This document shows, piece after piece, positions 17,806-26,516 of a stretch of 44,928 bases of DNA. The DNA comes from Paraburkholderia silvatlantica. GTDB taxonomy: Bacteria; Pseudomonadota; Gammaproteobacteria; Burkholderiales; Burkholderiaceae. The notes under the pieces are model-generated. The model made no database searches. It saw nothing but the letters and a program-made list of their open reading frames with translations, and had not been told where the DNA came from. The stretch is from positions 1-44,928 of the forward strand of contig NZ_QEOL01000042.1 of NCBI RefSeq assembly GCF_003096715.1, read 5' to 3'. The translations under genes and the position numbers were made by a program. The stretch's first letter is position 1; each line of letters begins with the position of its first letter.

Positions 17806-19245
17806 ATGGAAGAAGCGAAGCACTTCATCGGCGGCGCATGGCAATCGCCCGCCAGCGGCGAGACGCTCGCCGCGATCGATCCCTCCACCGGCCAGCCCTT
17901 CGCGCAGCTTGCGCGCGGCAATGCCGCCGACGTCGACTCGGCTGTCACGGCCGCACGCAAAGCCTTCGAGGGGCCTTGGGGCGCACTGAGCGCCGCCGAG
18001 CGCGGGCGCGTGCTGTTCGCGCTCTCGAGCCTCGTCGGCCAGCACAAGGAGGAACTCGCACAACTCGAAGCGCGCGACACCGGCAAGCCGCTCAAGCAGG
18101 CGCGCGCCGACGCCGCCGCGCTCGCGCGCTATTTCGAGTTCTACGCCGGCGCCGCCGACAAGCTGCACGGCGAAACGTTGCCCTATCAGAGCGGCTACAC
18201 GGTGCTCACGGTGCGCGAGCCGCACGGCGTGACGGGCCACATCGTGCCCTGGAACTACCCGATGCAGATCTTCGGCCGCAGCGTGGGCGCGGCGCTCGCC
18301 ACCGGCAACGCGTGCGTGGTGAAGCCCGCCGAGGACGCCTGCGTGTCGCTGCTGCGCGTGGCCGAACTCGCACGCGTTGCCGGTCTGCCCGCGGGCGCGC
18401 TCAACCTCGTCACCGGGCTCGGGCATGAGGCGGGCGCGGCGCTCAGCGCGCATCCCGGCGTGGACCACATCTCGTTCACGGGCTCGCCGCACACGGGCAA
18501 GCTCGTCGCGCAGATGGCCGCCGAACACCATGTGCCCGTCACGCTCGAGCTGGGCGGCAAGTCGCCGCAAATCGTCTTCGCCGATGCCGATCTCGACGCC
18601 GCGCTGCCCGTGCTCGTCGCCGCAATCGTGCAGAACGCGGGGCAAACCTGTTCGGCGGGCAGCCGCGTGCTGATCGAGCGCGGCGCCTACGAGCCGCTCA
18701 TCGACCGGCTCGCCGCTTCGTTCGGCAAGCTGCGCGTGGGACCGGCCAGTGCCGATCTCGACTGCGGCCCCCTCATCAACGAGAAGCAGCGCCAGCGCGT
18801 GCGCGGCTTTCTCGACGAGGCGGCCGCGAGCCGCATCGCCACGGCGGCAAGCGGCAGGCTCGAAGCCGATGCGCCAAGCGGCGGCTTCTACGAAGTCCCG
18901 ACGCTCCTGCGCGACGTGCCGCCGCAAAGCCGCCTCGCCCAGGAGGAAGTGTTCGGCCCGGTGCTCGCGGCCATGCCCTTCGAGAGCGAGGAAGAAGCGC
19001 TCGCGCTCGCCAACGGCACGCCATATGGCCTCGTCGCCGGCATCTGGACGCGCGACGGCGCGCGCCAGATGCGTCTCGCCCGGCGCGTGCGCGCGGGCCA
19101 GGTGTTCATCAACAACTACGGCGCGGGCGGCGGCGTCGAATTGCCGTTCGGCGGCACGCGGCACTCGGGACACGGGCGCGAAAAAGGCTTCGAAGCGCTC
19201 TATGGCTTCACGGTGCTCAAGACCATTGCCATCCGGCACGGCTGA
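17806..19245 (+). CDS. NAD(P)-dependent aldehyde dehydrogenase
   Basis: A 479-residue aldehyde dehydrogenase that oxidises an aldehyde to its acid. All catalytic parts are present: Asn150 in PWNYP, Lys173 in VVKPAE, Glu248 in LELGGKSP, and the nucleophile Cys282 in GQTCSAGSR. It resembles betaine- or gamma-aminobutyraldehyde-type enzymes, but the substrate cannot be read from the sequence. The ATG at 17806 follows a GAGG; the ATG at 17802 is out of frame. The SDR gene follows after 30 bases and an MFS carrier after that, suggesting a shared uptake and oxidation pathway. Confidence 0.92.
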   Translation: MEEAKHFIGGAWQSPASGETLAAIDPSTGQPFAQLARGNAADVDSAVTAARKAFEGPWGALSAAERGRVLFALSSLVGQHKEELAQLEARDTGKPLKQARADAAALARYFEFYAGAADKLHGETLPYQSGYTVLTVREPHGVTGHIVPWNYPMQIFGRSVGAALATGNACVVKPAEDACVSLLRVAELARVAGLPAGALNLVTGLGHEAGAALSAHPGVDHISFTGSPHTGKLVAQMAAEHHVPVTLELGGKSPQIVFADADLDAALPVLVAAIVQNAGQTCSAGSRVLIERGAYEPLIDRLAASFGKLRVGPASADLDCGPLINEKQRQRVRGFLDEAAASRIATAASGRLEADAPSGGFYEVPTLLRDVPPQSRLAQEEVFGPVLAAMPFESEEEALALANGTPYGLVAGIWTRDGARQMRLARRVRAGQVFINNYGAGGGVELPFGGTRHSGHGREKGFEALYGFTVLKTIAIRHG

Positions 19246-19275
19246 ACCCTGTCGATAACCATGAACGGAGACACC

Positions 19276-20034
19276 ATGCGACTCAAAGGCAAGACGGCCG
19301 TCGTGACCGGCGCCGGTTCGGGCTTCGGCGAAGGCATTGCAAAGACTTATGCGCGCGAAGGCGCGAACGTCGTCATCAACGATCTGAACGGCGACGCCGC
19401 CGGGCGCGTGGCGAGCGAGATCGCGCTCGCAGGCGGCAAGGCCATCGCCGTGCAGGGGGACATCACGCGCGAAGCCGACTGGCACGCGCTGCACGAAGCG
19501 GCCATCGAAGACTTCGGCAGCGTGCAGATCGTCGTCAACAATGCGGGCACCACGCATCGCAACAAGCCCGTGCTCGAAGTGAGCGAAGCGGAGTTCGACC
19601 GCGTGTACGCCGTCAACGTGAAGGGCCTCTACTGGAGCGTGCGCGCGTTCGTGCCGCACTTTCGCGAGCACGGCGGCGGCGCATTCGTCAATATCGCGTC
19701 GACTGCGGGCATCCGCCCCCGGCCAGGGCTCGTCTGGTACAACGGCAGCAAGGGCGCGATGATCGTGGCCAGCAAGGCGCTCGCCGCCGAGCTGGGCCCC
19801 GACCGGATCCGCGTGAACTGCGTGAATCCCGTGATCGGCGATACGGGGCTCACGGCGGAGTTCATGGGCGTGCCCGACACGCCCGAGAACCGCCAGCGCT
19901 TCGTCGCGACCATTCCGCTCGGGCGCTTTTCCACGCCGCAGGACGTGGCCAACGCGTGTCTCTATCTCGCCTCGGATGAGGCGGCGTTCATCACCGGCAC
20001 CTGCATCGAAGTGGATGGCGGGCGCTGCGTGTAG
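19276..20034 (+). CDS. Short-chain dehydrogenase/reductase (SDR)
   Basis: A 252-residue classical SDR. The nucleotide-binding motif is TGAGSGFG at 11-18, followed by NNAG at 88-91, and the catalytic Ser142, Tyr155 and Lys159. Asp36 at the end of the second strand suggests preference for NAD. It probably oxidises a secondary alcohol or hydroxy compound, or reduces a ketone, in the same pathway as the aldehyde dehydrogenase. The start at 19276 has GGAG 7 bases upstream; an ATG at 19261 would add five residues. Family members include 3-oxoacyl-ACP reductase-like enzymes, but there are no fatty-acid genes here. Confidence 0.9.
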   Translation: MRLKGKTAVVTGAGSGFGEGIAKTYAREGANVVINDLNGDAAGRVASEIALAGGKAIAVQGDITREADWHALHEAAIEDFGSVQIVVNNAGTTHRNKPVLEVSEAEFDRVYAVNVKGLYWSVRAFVPHFREHGGGAFVNIASTAGIRPRPGLVWYNGSKGAMIVASKALAAELGPDRIRVNCVNPVIGDTGLTAEFMGVPDTPENRQRFVATIPLGRFSTPQDVANACLYLASDEAAFITGTCIEVDGGRCV

Positions 20035-20208
20035 CTGTCGTGGCTGTCGTGGGCGTTCAACAAGCCCTTGACTGATCGGTGTTTTCCCCGAGATTTGCGT
20101 GCCGTCGCGCCGCGGCGGCGCGTATAGAATGATCGTGCTTTCGCGTCGAATACCCGCCATCACGAGGCGGCAATACAACAAGCACGACCGATCTGACTTG
20201 GAGACACC

Positions 20209-21528
20209 ATGGCCAGTCCAGCGAATCATCTGCCGCAAGCGGGAGCGGGCGCCCCGCCCTCCGCCTTCGAAGAAGCCACCTACCGCAAAGTCGCGTGGCG
20301 CCTCATTCCGCTTCTCATGCTGTGTTACGTGGTCGCGTACCTGGACCGCGTCAACGTGGGCTTCGCCAAGCTGCAGATGAGTTCGGCGCTCAATCTCTCC
20401 GATGCGGTTTATGGCTTCGGCGCGGGTATTTTCTTCATCGGCTACTTTCTTTTCGAAGTGCCAAGCAATGTGATCCTGCATCGCGTGGGCGCGCGCGTGT
20501 GGATCGCGCGCATCATGGTCACGTGGGGCCTCGTCTCCATCCTGACGATGTTCGTGACCACGCCGACCATGTTCTACGTGATGCGCTTTCTGCTCGGCCT
20601 GTGCGAAGCGGGCTTCTTCCCCGGCATCATCCTCTATCTCACCTACTGGTATCCGGCGTACCGCCGCGGGCGCGTAACCACGTGGTTCATGACGGCCATT
20701 GCGCTGTCGGGCGTGATCGGCGGTCCGGTCTCGGGCTGGATTCTCAAGTCCTTCGACGGCGCAAACGGCTGGCAAGGCTGGCAGTGGCTGTTCCTGCTCG
20801 AAGGGCTGCCTTCGGTGATCGTCGGCGTGCTGGTGTTCTTCGTGCTCGATGACCGCATCGGCAAAGCGAAGTGGCTCACGCAGGAAGAGCGCGCGCTGCT
20901 CGAACGCAACATCGCCATGGAGGACGCCACCAAGGAAGACCCGCCGCTCATGACCGTGCTCACGAGCGCGCGCGTGCTGGTGATGAGTCTCACCTACTTC
21001 TCCTTCGTGATGGGCCTCTACGGCGTGAGCTTCTGGCTGCCGACCATCATCAAGGCGACGGGCGTGAAGGACGCGCTCACGATCGGCCTGCTTTCCGCGA
21101 TCCCGTTCGCGGCAGCCGTGATCGGCATGGTGCTCTTCGCGAAGAGCGCCGACCGCTCGCGCGAGCGCCGCTGGCACATCGCGGTTCCCGCCGCCATCGG
21201 CGCGCTCGGCCTCGTGCTGTCGGTCACATGGGCGCACGACACCACGCTCGCCATGGCGGCGCTCACCATCGCGACCATGGGCATTCTCACCACGCTGCCG
21301 CTGTTCTGGAGCCTGCCCACGGCCTGGCTCGCGGGCACAGGCGCGGCGGCTGGCATCGCGCTCATCAACTCGATCGGCAATCTCGCGGGCTTCCTGAGCC
21401 CGTATGCGGTGGGCTGGCTCAAGGAGGCCACGAAGGCCAACGATTCGGGCATGTACATGCTCGCGGCGTTCATGGTCCTGGGCGGTTTGCTCGCGCTTTC
21501 GGCACCGGCGAAGCTCGTGAACCGCTAA
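20209..21528 (+). CDS. MFS transporter, anion:cation symporter type
   Basis: A 439-residue inner-membrane carrier with about 12 hydrophobic segments. The N-terminal signature LCYVVAYLDRVNVGFAKLQM is that of the anion:cation symporter family, which includes phthalate, tartrate and glucarate carriers. The motif after helix 2 and the RFLLGLCEAGFFPG segment in helix 4 also fit. It probably imports an organic anion that the preceding dehydrogenases act on (inference from gene order). The ATG has GGAG 7 bases upstream. A gap of 174 bases with a TATAGAAT near 20122 suggests its own promoter. Confidence 0.9.
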   Translation: MASPANHLPQAGAGAPPSAFEEATYRKVAWRLIPLLMLCYVVAYLDRVNVGFAKLQMSSALNLSDAVYGFGAGIFFIGYFLFEVPSNVILHRVGARVWIARIMVTWGLVSILTMFVTTPTMFYVMRFLLGLCEAGFFPGIILYLTYWYPAYRRGRVTTWFMTAIALSGVIGGPVSGWILKSFDGANGWQGWQWLFLLEGLPSVIVGVLVFFVLDDRIGKAKWLTQEERALLERNIAMEDATKEDPPLMTVLTSARVLVMSLTYFSFVMGLYGVSFWLPTIIKATGVKDALTIGLLSAIPFAAAVIGMVLFAKSADRSRERRWHIAVPAAIGALGLVLSVTWAHDTTLAMAALTIATMGILTTLPLFWSLPTAWLAGTGAAAGIALINSIGNLAGFLSPYAVGWLKEATKANDSGMYMLAAFMVLGGLLALSAPAKLVNR

Positions 21529-21550
21529 ACGCATGACGGCTTCGGCAAAG

Positions 21551-21585
21551 ACAAACGGCCGCCTGTTTTGCAGGCGGCCGTTTGT
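21551..21585. terminator. Bidirectional hairpin between convergent genes
   Basis: A perfect 15-base stem, ACAAACGGCCGCCTG with its complement, has a TTTTG loop. It lies between the convergent MFS and hemY genes. The T tracts are short on both sides. Confidence 0.75.
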
Positions 21586-21617
21586 CCTTTGCGGCTTCGG
21601 ATTCGTGGCGAGCGTCT

Positions 21618-22817
21618 TTACACCACGTTCATCGACAGTGCGCTTTCGCGGTAGTGCGACGCCGCCTTCTCGCCGTCGCCTAGCTGCTCGTGCAGGCGCG
21701 CGAGCGCGCGATGCGAGCGGATCTTGAGCGGCTCGTTCTGCGTGGCGTCGGCGGACTTGAGCGCGGCTTCGAGGAACGACTGCGCCTTGCCCCACAGCTG
21801 CTGCTTCAGGCACAGGCGGCCCAGCGCGAACAGCAGGTCGCCGTCCTCGGGGCGCTCCTTGCGCCACGCTTCGGCCTTCTGGATGAGCGGCAACGCATCG
21901 CTGCCCGCCGTGTCCGGATAGCGGCGCAGCAAGCGCGCGTCCCAGTTCTGCGCGAGCGCTTCCTCGACGATCTTGCGCGCGTCGGCCGGGCGTCCGAGCG
22001 CGATCAGCAGTTCGGCGGCGCAGTCGGCAAGGCGCGGCGAGTGACGCTCGACGTTCGAGAGCGACTGCCACAGCTCGAGCAGCGCATCGGCGTTGTGACG
22101 GCGGTCGCGCAGCAGATTTTCCGCCGCGAGCTGGCGCAGACGCACGGCCACGGCCGGGTGCAACGCCTCGCGCTTTTCCAGCGTCTTCACGAGCTTGAGC
22201 ACTTCGCTCCAGTTCTTGAGCTGCTGCTGCGCGCGCAGCGCGATCTGTTGCGCGTGGATGCGGCGGCCGCCCTGCGTGCGCATTTCGGTGAGCGCGGCGA
22301 GCGCGCCATCGGCGTCGCGGCCGTCGGCGCGCATGTCGGCAGTCGCCATGAGGCGCGCTTCCTGGAGGTCGGGGTCGTCGACCCGGGTGAGCCATTCGTC
22401 GCGGCGCGCGTATTCATGCAGCCGATGCGCAGCCGTCGCGGCGATCAGGCCCGCAGCGCTCGTATTCTTCGCGTCGGCGAGCGAATCGCGCGCGGCTTTC
22501 TCGGCACGCGAGAAGCGGCCCGCGTAGAGATTGCCCACGGCGTCGCGCAGCGCCGAGTTCGCCTTCTCGGCACGCATGCGCGCGCGGTAGGCGGCCACGC
22601 GGCGCGGCATCGTCACGATATTGCGGGCGAAACGCAGGATCGCGTAAAGCAGCAGGAAGGCCACGACGATGCCGACCACGAACAGGTTGAGCGAGACGTC
22701 CACGCGATACGGCGGATAGACGAGCAGCACCTGCCCGGTGTCGAAGCGCCCGACGGTCGCGAGTGCGACGGCAATCGCGAAGAGAAGCGCGAGCCAGAGG
22801 AGTCCACGGATCGCCAT
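21618..22817 (-). CDS. hemY: HemY, heme-operon membrane protein with TPR
   Basis: A 399-residue proteobacterial HemY (not the Gram-positive protoporphyrinogen oxidase of the same name). Two N-terminal membrane segments (about 3-22 and 42-62) enclose a short periplasmic piece with the family segment GQVLLVYPPYRVDVSLN. A long cytoplasmic region of tetratricopeptide-like helical repeats follows. Its role in heme synthesis is not clear. It is last in the hemC-hemDX-hemY operon and starts 3 bases after the hemDX stop. Confidence 0.92.
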   Translation of the reverse strand: MAIRGLLWLALLFAIAVALATVGRFDTGQVLLVYPPYRVDVSLNLFVVGIVVAFLLLYAILRFARNIVTMPRRVAAYRARMRAEKANSALRDAVGNLYAGRFSRAEKAARDSLADAKNTSAAGLIAATAAHRLHEYARRDEWLTRVDDPDLQEARLMATADMRADGRDADGALAALTEMRTQGGRRIHAQQIALRAQQQLKNWSEVLKLVKTLEKREALHPAVAVRLRQLAAENLLRDRRHNADALLELWQSLSNVERHSPRLADCAAELLIALGRPADARKIVEEALAQNWDARLLRRYPDTAGSDALPLIQKAEAWRKERPEDGDLLFALGRLCLKQQLWGKAQSFLEAALKSADATQNEPLKIRSHRALARLHEQLGDGEKAASHYRESALSMNVV

Positions 22818-22820
22818 GTC

Positions 22821-24998
22821 TTACCCCCGGCTCCGGTATTGCTGGATCGCCTTCAGGCTCGTGTCGAGCGTGGGCAGCGCGACGGCGGCCGAGCCGTCGT
22901 TCACTTCCTTGAGCAGCCCGCGCACGGTTTGCGTGTCTTTCGAGGCGCCGTCGAAGTAGCGTGCGAGCGCGGCGTCGGCGGCCGCGAGATCGGACTTGAG
23001 CGTTTCCTGGTTGCGCGAGAGCAGCGACAGGCGCGCCGACAGCAGACGCAGCTTCAGGTTCTCGCGCACGAAATAGCCTTGATCGGGCGACACCAGCATG
23101 GCGTCCGCGTTGTCGATGCGGCGCACCTGCACGAGGCTCGCGATCTGCTTGCCCACACCGTCGACGAACGTGCCGATCCATACCTTCCATTTCGGCTGGT
23201 TAGTCGCGGCGGCAAGCTGGTCGATATCGGCGGGTTGCGCAGCCTCCGGCTTCGTATGCGCGACGATCGCCTCGCCCGAAAGCGGCAGCGAGTCGATCTG
23301 GCCGAGCGCGGTGTCGAGCTTGATGGCGAGACCCGTGAGGTCCGTGGACGGTGCGGCCTTGAGCTTGTCGATGTCCTGTGCGATCGCCTTGCGCACGGCG
23401 ATGGCCTGCGCGTTCTCCGAGGCGGCGAGGCGCGTGTCGGCGCTTTGCAGCGCAAAGAGCGCGAGCTGCGTGTTGCCCGTAAGCTGGAGCTGTTCGCTCG
23501 CGCTCGAGAGCATCTGGCCGACTTCGGCGAGCGTCCAGTCGTCGCGGCTCTTCGACAGATCGGCGTATTGCTGCGCGAGCGCCTGCTGCGAATTCTGCGC
23601 GTCGGCGATCTTGCCTTCGAGCTGGGCGATCTGCTTGTCGATCTGCTGTGCGCCCGCAACGGCCTGGTCGGCGCGCGCGCGCAGCGCGGCGGTCTGCTGC
23701 TCGCTCGCCTGCTGGCGTTCAATGGCCTGCATGCCGAGGCTGTCGACCTTGCGATTGAGGAAATAGCCGCCTGCGCCCGAGCCCGCCGCGACCAGCACCA
23801 CGACGAGCCACAACAGCGCCGTGCCCGCGCCGCGCCGCCCGTTGCCCGCGCCCGGCGGCGGGGTCAGCGGCGCAGAAGACCCTGCGCCCGACGAAGCATA
23901 CGACGGCCGCGCCGATGCGCCGCCCGATGCCGACGCGCCCGTCGCGACGGCGCCCTGGTTAACTGTGCTGCTCGAGTTGTTCGAATCTGTCATGCGTGGG
24001 TTGGCCGGCGCCTGGGCCGGAGTGTTCTGAACCGGTTGAACAACGGAAGAAGCGAGGCCCAGCAGCGTCTCGACGATGCGTTCGTCGCCCGCGCCGGACA
24101 CCGTAATCCTATCAAAACCCATTGAGCGCGCCGTCTCGGCGATCCGCGGGTGGGGCGCGACGAGCGGCGCGTGACGCAGCTCGACGATCTCGCCCGCCGT
24201 GAGGTGCTCGCGCGCGAGTTCGTCGAGGTTGCGCACGCCCTCGGAGCTCGTGACGAGCCACGCGTGCGGCGCGCCTTCGAGCAACCCATGCACCTGGGTC
24301 CAGGCGGCGATGGGCGGCTCGGGCACGACGCGGCGGTAGGCCGCCACGGTCTGCACCTCGGCGCCCGCTTCGCGCAGACGCTCGGCGAGCCACTCGCGGC
24401 CGCCGTCGCCGCGCACGATCAGGACGCACTTGCCCGCGAAGGCGTCCACGCCGAAGGTCTTTTCGAGCGCGGCGTAGAGCGATTCCGAATCGAAGCGCGC
24501 GGGCTCTTCGTCCCCCGTGCCCGCGGGGCTCACCACGCGATGCTCGGGTGCCGCCACGCCGTGCCGCCCGAGTGCGGCCACGCTCGCCGGGCCAACCACG
24601 GCCACGGGCAGCGCGGGCGGCCAGATCGACGAGACCGAGCCGTAGCATGCGAACGCGCGATCGACGGCGTTGGGCGAAACGAACACGACCAGCGCGTAGC
24701 GTTCGAGCGCGCCGAGCGCAGCGCGCAGCGGCGCTTCGTCGGTCACGGGCGCAATGGCGATGAGCGGGAAGTCGAACGTGCGCATGCCGTGCCGCGCGAG
24801 TTGCGCGGCGAGACCATCCGACTGACCAGCCGGCCGGGTAATGACGACGGTGAATGGATTACCGTCGCCATGGCCACCATGGCCGTTATCGCCGCTTGCC
24901 GTCGACGCGCGCTGCGCGCCGGTTGAGGCGCCGCCCGGGCCGCCCCACTCGTCGGGCTGGCCTGCGTTGCCGCGCGGTTGCCAGGGGCCGGCCATCAT
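22821..24998 (-). CDS. hemDX: Fused uroporphyrinogen-III synthase HemD and HemX
   Basis: A 725-residue fusion. Residues about 48-315 are uroporphyrinogen-III synthase, which closes hydroxymethylbilane with inversion of ring D: VVITRPAGQSDGLAAQL, FVSPNAVDRA, LIVRGDGGREWLAERL and VTSSEGVRNL. Residues about 330-390 form a Ser/Gly/Pro-rich linker. A single membrane helix lies at 393-413. Residues 420-725 are HemX, a mostly periplasmic coiled-coil and helical domain. The frame is continuous, and the internal Met336 has no ribosome binding site, so one fused product is expected. Fusion of this kind is known in Burkholderia. The first 45 residues are a Gly-rich extension. The start overlaps the hemC stop as ATGA. 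Confidence 0.93.
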   Translation of the reverse strand: MMAGPWQPRGNAGQPDEWGGPGGASTGAQRASTASGDNGHGGHGDGNPFTVVITRPAGQSDGLAAQLARHGMRTFDFPLIAIAPVTDEAPLRAALGALERYALVVFVSPNAVDRAFACYGSVSSIWPPALPVAVVGPASVAALGRHGVAAPEHRVVSPAGTGDEEPARFDSESLYAALEKTFGVDAFAGKCVLIVRGDGGREWLAERLREAGAEVQTVAAYRRVVPEPPIAAWTQVHGLLEGAPHAWLVTSSEGVRNLDELAREHLTAGEIVELRHAPLVAPHPRIAETARSMGFDRITVSGAGDERIVETLLGLASSVVQPVQNTPAQAPANPRMTDSNNSSSTVNQGAVATGASASGGASARPSYASSGAGSSAPLTPPPGAGNGRRGAGTALLWLVVVLVAAGSGAGGYFLNRKVDSLGMQAIERQQASEQQTAALRARADQAVAGAQQIDKQIAQLEGKIADAQNSQQALAQQYADLSKSRDDWTLAEVGQMLSSASEQLQLTGNTQLALFALQSADTRLAASENAQAIAVRKAIAQDIDKLKAAPSTDLTGLAIKLDTALGQIDSLPLSGEAIVAHTKPEAAQPADIDQLAAATNQPKWKVWIGTFVDGVGKQIASLVQVRRIDNADAMLVSPDQGYFVRENLKLRLLSARLSLLSRNQETLKSDLAAADAALARYFDGASKDTQTVRGLLKEVNDGSAAVALPTLDTSLKAIQQYRSRG

Positions 24999-26047
24999 CT
25001 GGAGGCCGGGCCTTTGCCCGCGCCGGTTGGGTTGTGGGTGGCGGCGCGCCTGGCGGGCGCCGCATCGGGACCGTCCGCGGCCTGGGCCGCGTCCGCGAGT
25101 GCGCGCACGATCTCGAGCGCGCCCTGCGCGATGAGGTCGTCGGCAACGCGGCGGCCGAGCGCCACCGCATCGTCGATCGTGGCCGCCGCGGCGGCCTCCT
25201 GCGCGGCGAGCACGCGGCTCGCGTCAGGGGTGGCGATCGTGCCGCGCAGCGCGAGCTTGCCGTCGCGCCACTGCGCATAGGCCGCCAGCGGCACCGTGCA
25301 GCTGCCGCCCAGCGCGCGCGAAACCATGCGCTCGGCTTCGACGGCCTTCGTGGTCGCGTCGTCGTGCAGCGGCGCGAGCCATGCGGCGAGATCGGCGCGA
25401 TCGGCGCGGATCTCGATGCCGAGCGCGCCCTGGCCCGCCGCCGGCAGGCTGTCCTCGGGCTCGATGAGCGCGCGGATACGCGCGCCGAGGCCCAGGCGCT
25501 TCAAGCCCGCGGCCGCGAGAATGATGGCCGCGTAGTCGCCGCGGTCGAGCTTGGAAAGGCGCGTGTCGAGATTGCCGCGCAACGGCTTGACGTCGAGATG
25601 CGCATAGCGCGCGCGGATCATCGACTCGCGGCGCAGGCTCGACGTGCCCACCACGCTGCCCGCCGGCAGCACGGCGAGCGAGTCGTAGTCGTTGGAGACG
25701 AACGCGTCGCGCGGGTCCTCGCGCTCCATGATGGCCGCGAGCGTAAAGCCTTCGGGCAGCTCCATCGGCACGTCCTTGAGCGAGTGCACGGCGAGATCGG
25801 CGCGGCCCTCGGCGAGCGCCTGCTCCAGTTCCTTCACGAAAAGACCCTTGCCGCCCACCTTCGAGAGCGTGCGGTCGAGAATTTGATCGCCGCGTGTCGT
25901 CATTCCAACAATTTTTACGTCGCAGGCTGGATATAATTTGTGCAGCGCAGCTTGCACATGCTCGGCCTGCCACATCGCGAGGCGGCTCTCCCGCGAAGCG
26001 ATCACCAGGGTGCGGGGCATGGGCGCGGATAACGTCTCGGAGTTCAT
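24995..26047 (-). CDS. hemC: Hydroxymethylbilane synthase (porphobilinogen deaminase)
   Basis: A 350-residue enzyme that polymerises four porphobilinogen units into hydroxymethylbilane. Asp92 in HSLKDVP is the catalytic acid, and Cys250 in LGGSCTVPLAAY carries the dipyrromethane cofactor. The arginine-rich substrate segment GTSSLRRESMIRARY is present. I chose the ATG at 26047; the ATG nine codons later (MPRTLVIASRES) is a reasonable alternative, as many homologues begin near there. Its stop overlaps the hemDX start. It is first in the heme operon and divergent from ppc. Confidence 0.95.
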   Translation of the reverse strand: MNSETLSAPMPRTLVIASRESRLAMWQAEHVQAALHKLYPACDVKIVGMTTRGDQILDRTLSKVGGKGLFVKELEQALAEGRADLAVHSLKDVPMELPEGFTLAAIMEREDPRDAFVSNDYDSLAVLPAGSVVGTSSLRRESMIRARYAHLDVKPLRGNLDTRLSKLDRGDYAAIILAAAGLKRLGLGARIRALIEPEDSLPAAGQGALGIEIRADRADLAAWLAPLHDDATTKAVEAERMVSRALGGSCTVPLAAYAQWRDGKLALRGTIATPDASRVLAAQEAAAAATIDDAVALGRRVADDLIAQGALEIVRALADAAQAADGPDAAPARRAATHNPTGAGKGPASR

Positions 26048-26516
26048 GGCAAGGACATCGAATGACGGGATGAAAAGCAGGATCGGATAACAGGCAATGT
26101 TAGCACGCGCCCTTTTTACCGCCTCCCCGCAGGGACAGGCCGGCAAGGCGCGGGCGGCGGCAAGGAAGAGACTCGGGCGTTGCAGCGGCGCTTACCGTAC
26201 CCATCGTAGGCACACTGGCGCGCCTGGCACGTGCGTGGCATGTAGACGGCCCGCGCAGCCCCGGCCATCGCCGCGGCGCCGCTTCGGCTTGCGTCCGCCT
26301 TCGCAGCGGCGCACTCTCCAGCAAGGCCTGCACCCGGCGCACCGCCATTGGCGAGCCGCGCCGCCTCTGCATTATCCGCACGGCTCGCACAGGGTGGCAC
26401 CTTCCACCCTCCCCAGGTTGCACCCGCAGTACACGGCCCGGCACGCGCCGCGGCCGCGCAGTTGGCAGTTCTCCGACTAACCTGCCCATATCCTGGCAAG
26501 CCTCAAGGAAAACATC
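26048..26516. other. Divergent promoter region between hemC and ppc
   Basis: About 470 GC-rich bases with no convincing gene on either strand; the open frames are Arg/Ala/Pro-rich and overlap each other. Promoters for both genes should lie here, but I cannot single out well-formed -10/-35 pairs. Confidence 0.5.

Noticed and set aside
17791..22395. A leftward open frame of more than 1500 codons
   Set aside because: It runs antisense through four or more clear genes, is rich in Arg, His and Ala, and matches no family. Long antisense frames are common in DNA this rich in G+C.
23990..23992. A separate hemX start at the internal Met336 of the fusion
   Set aside because: No ribosome binding site precedes it and the frame is continuous with hemD.
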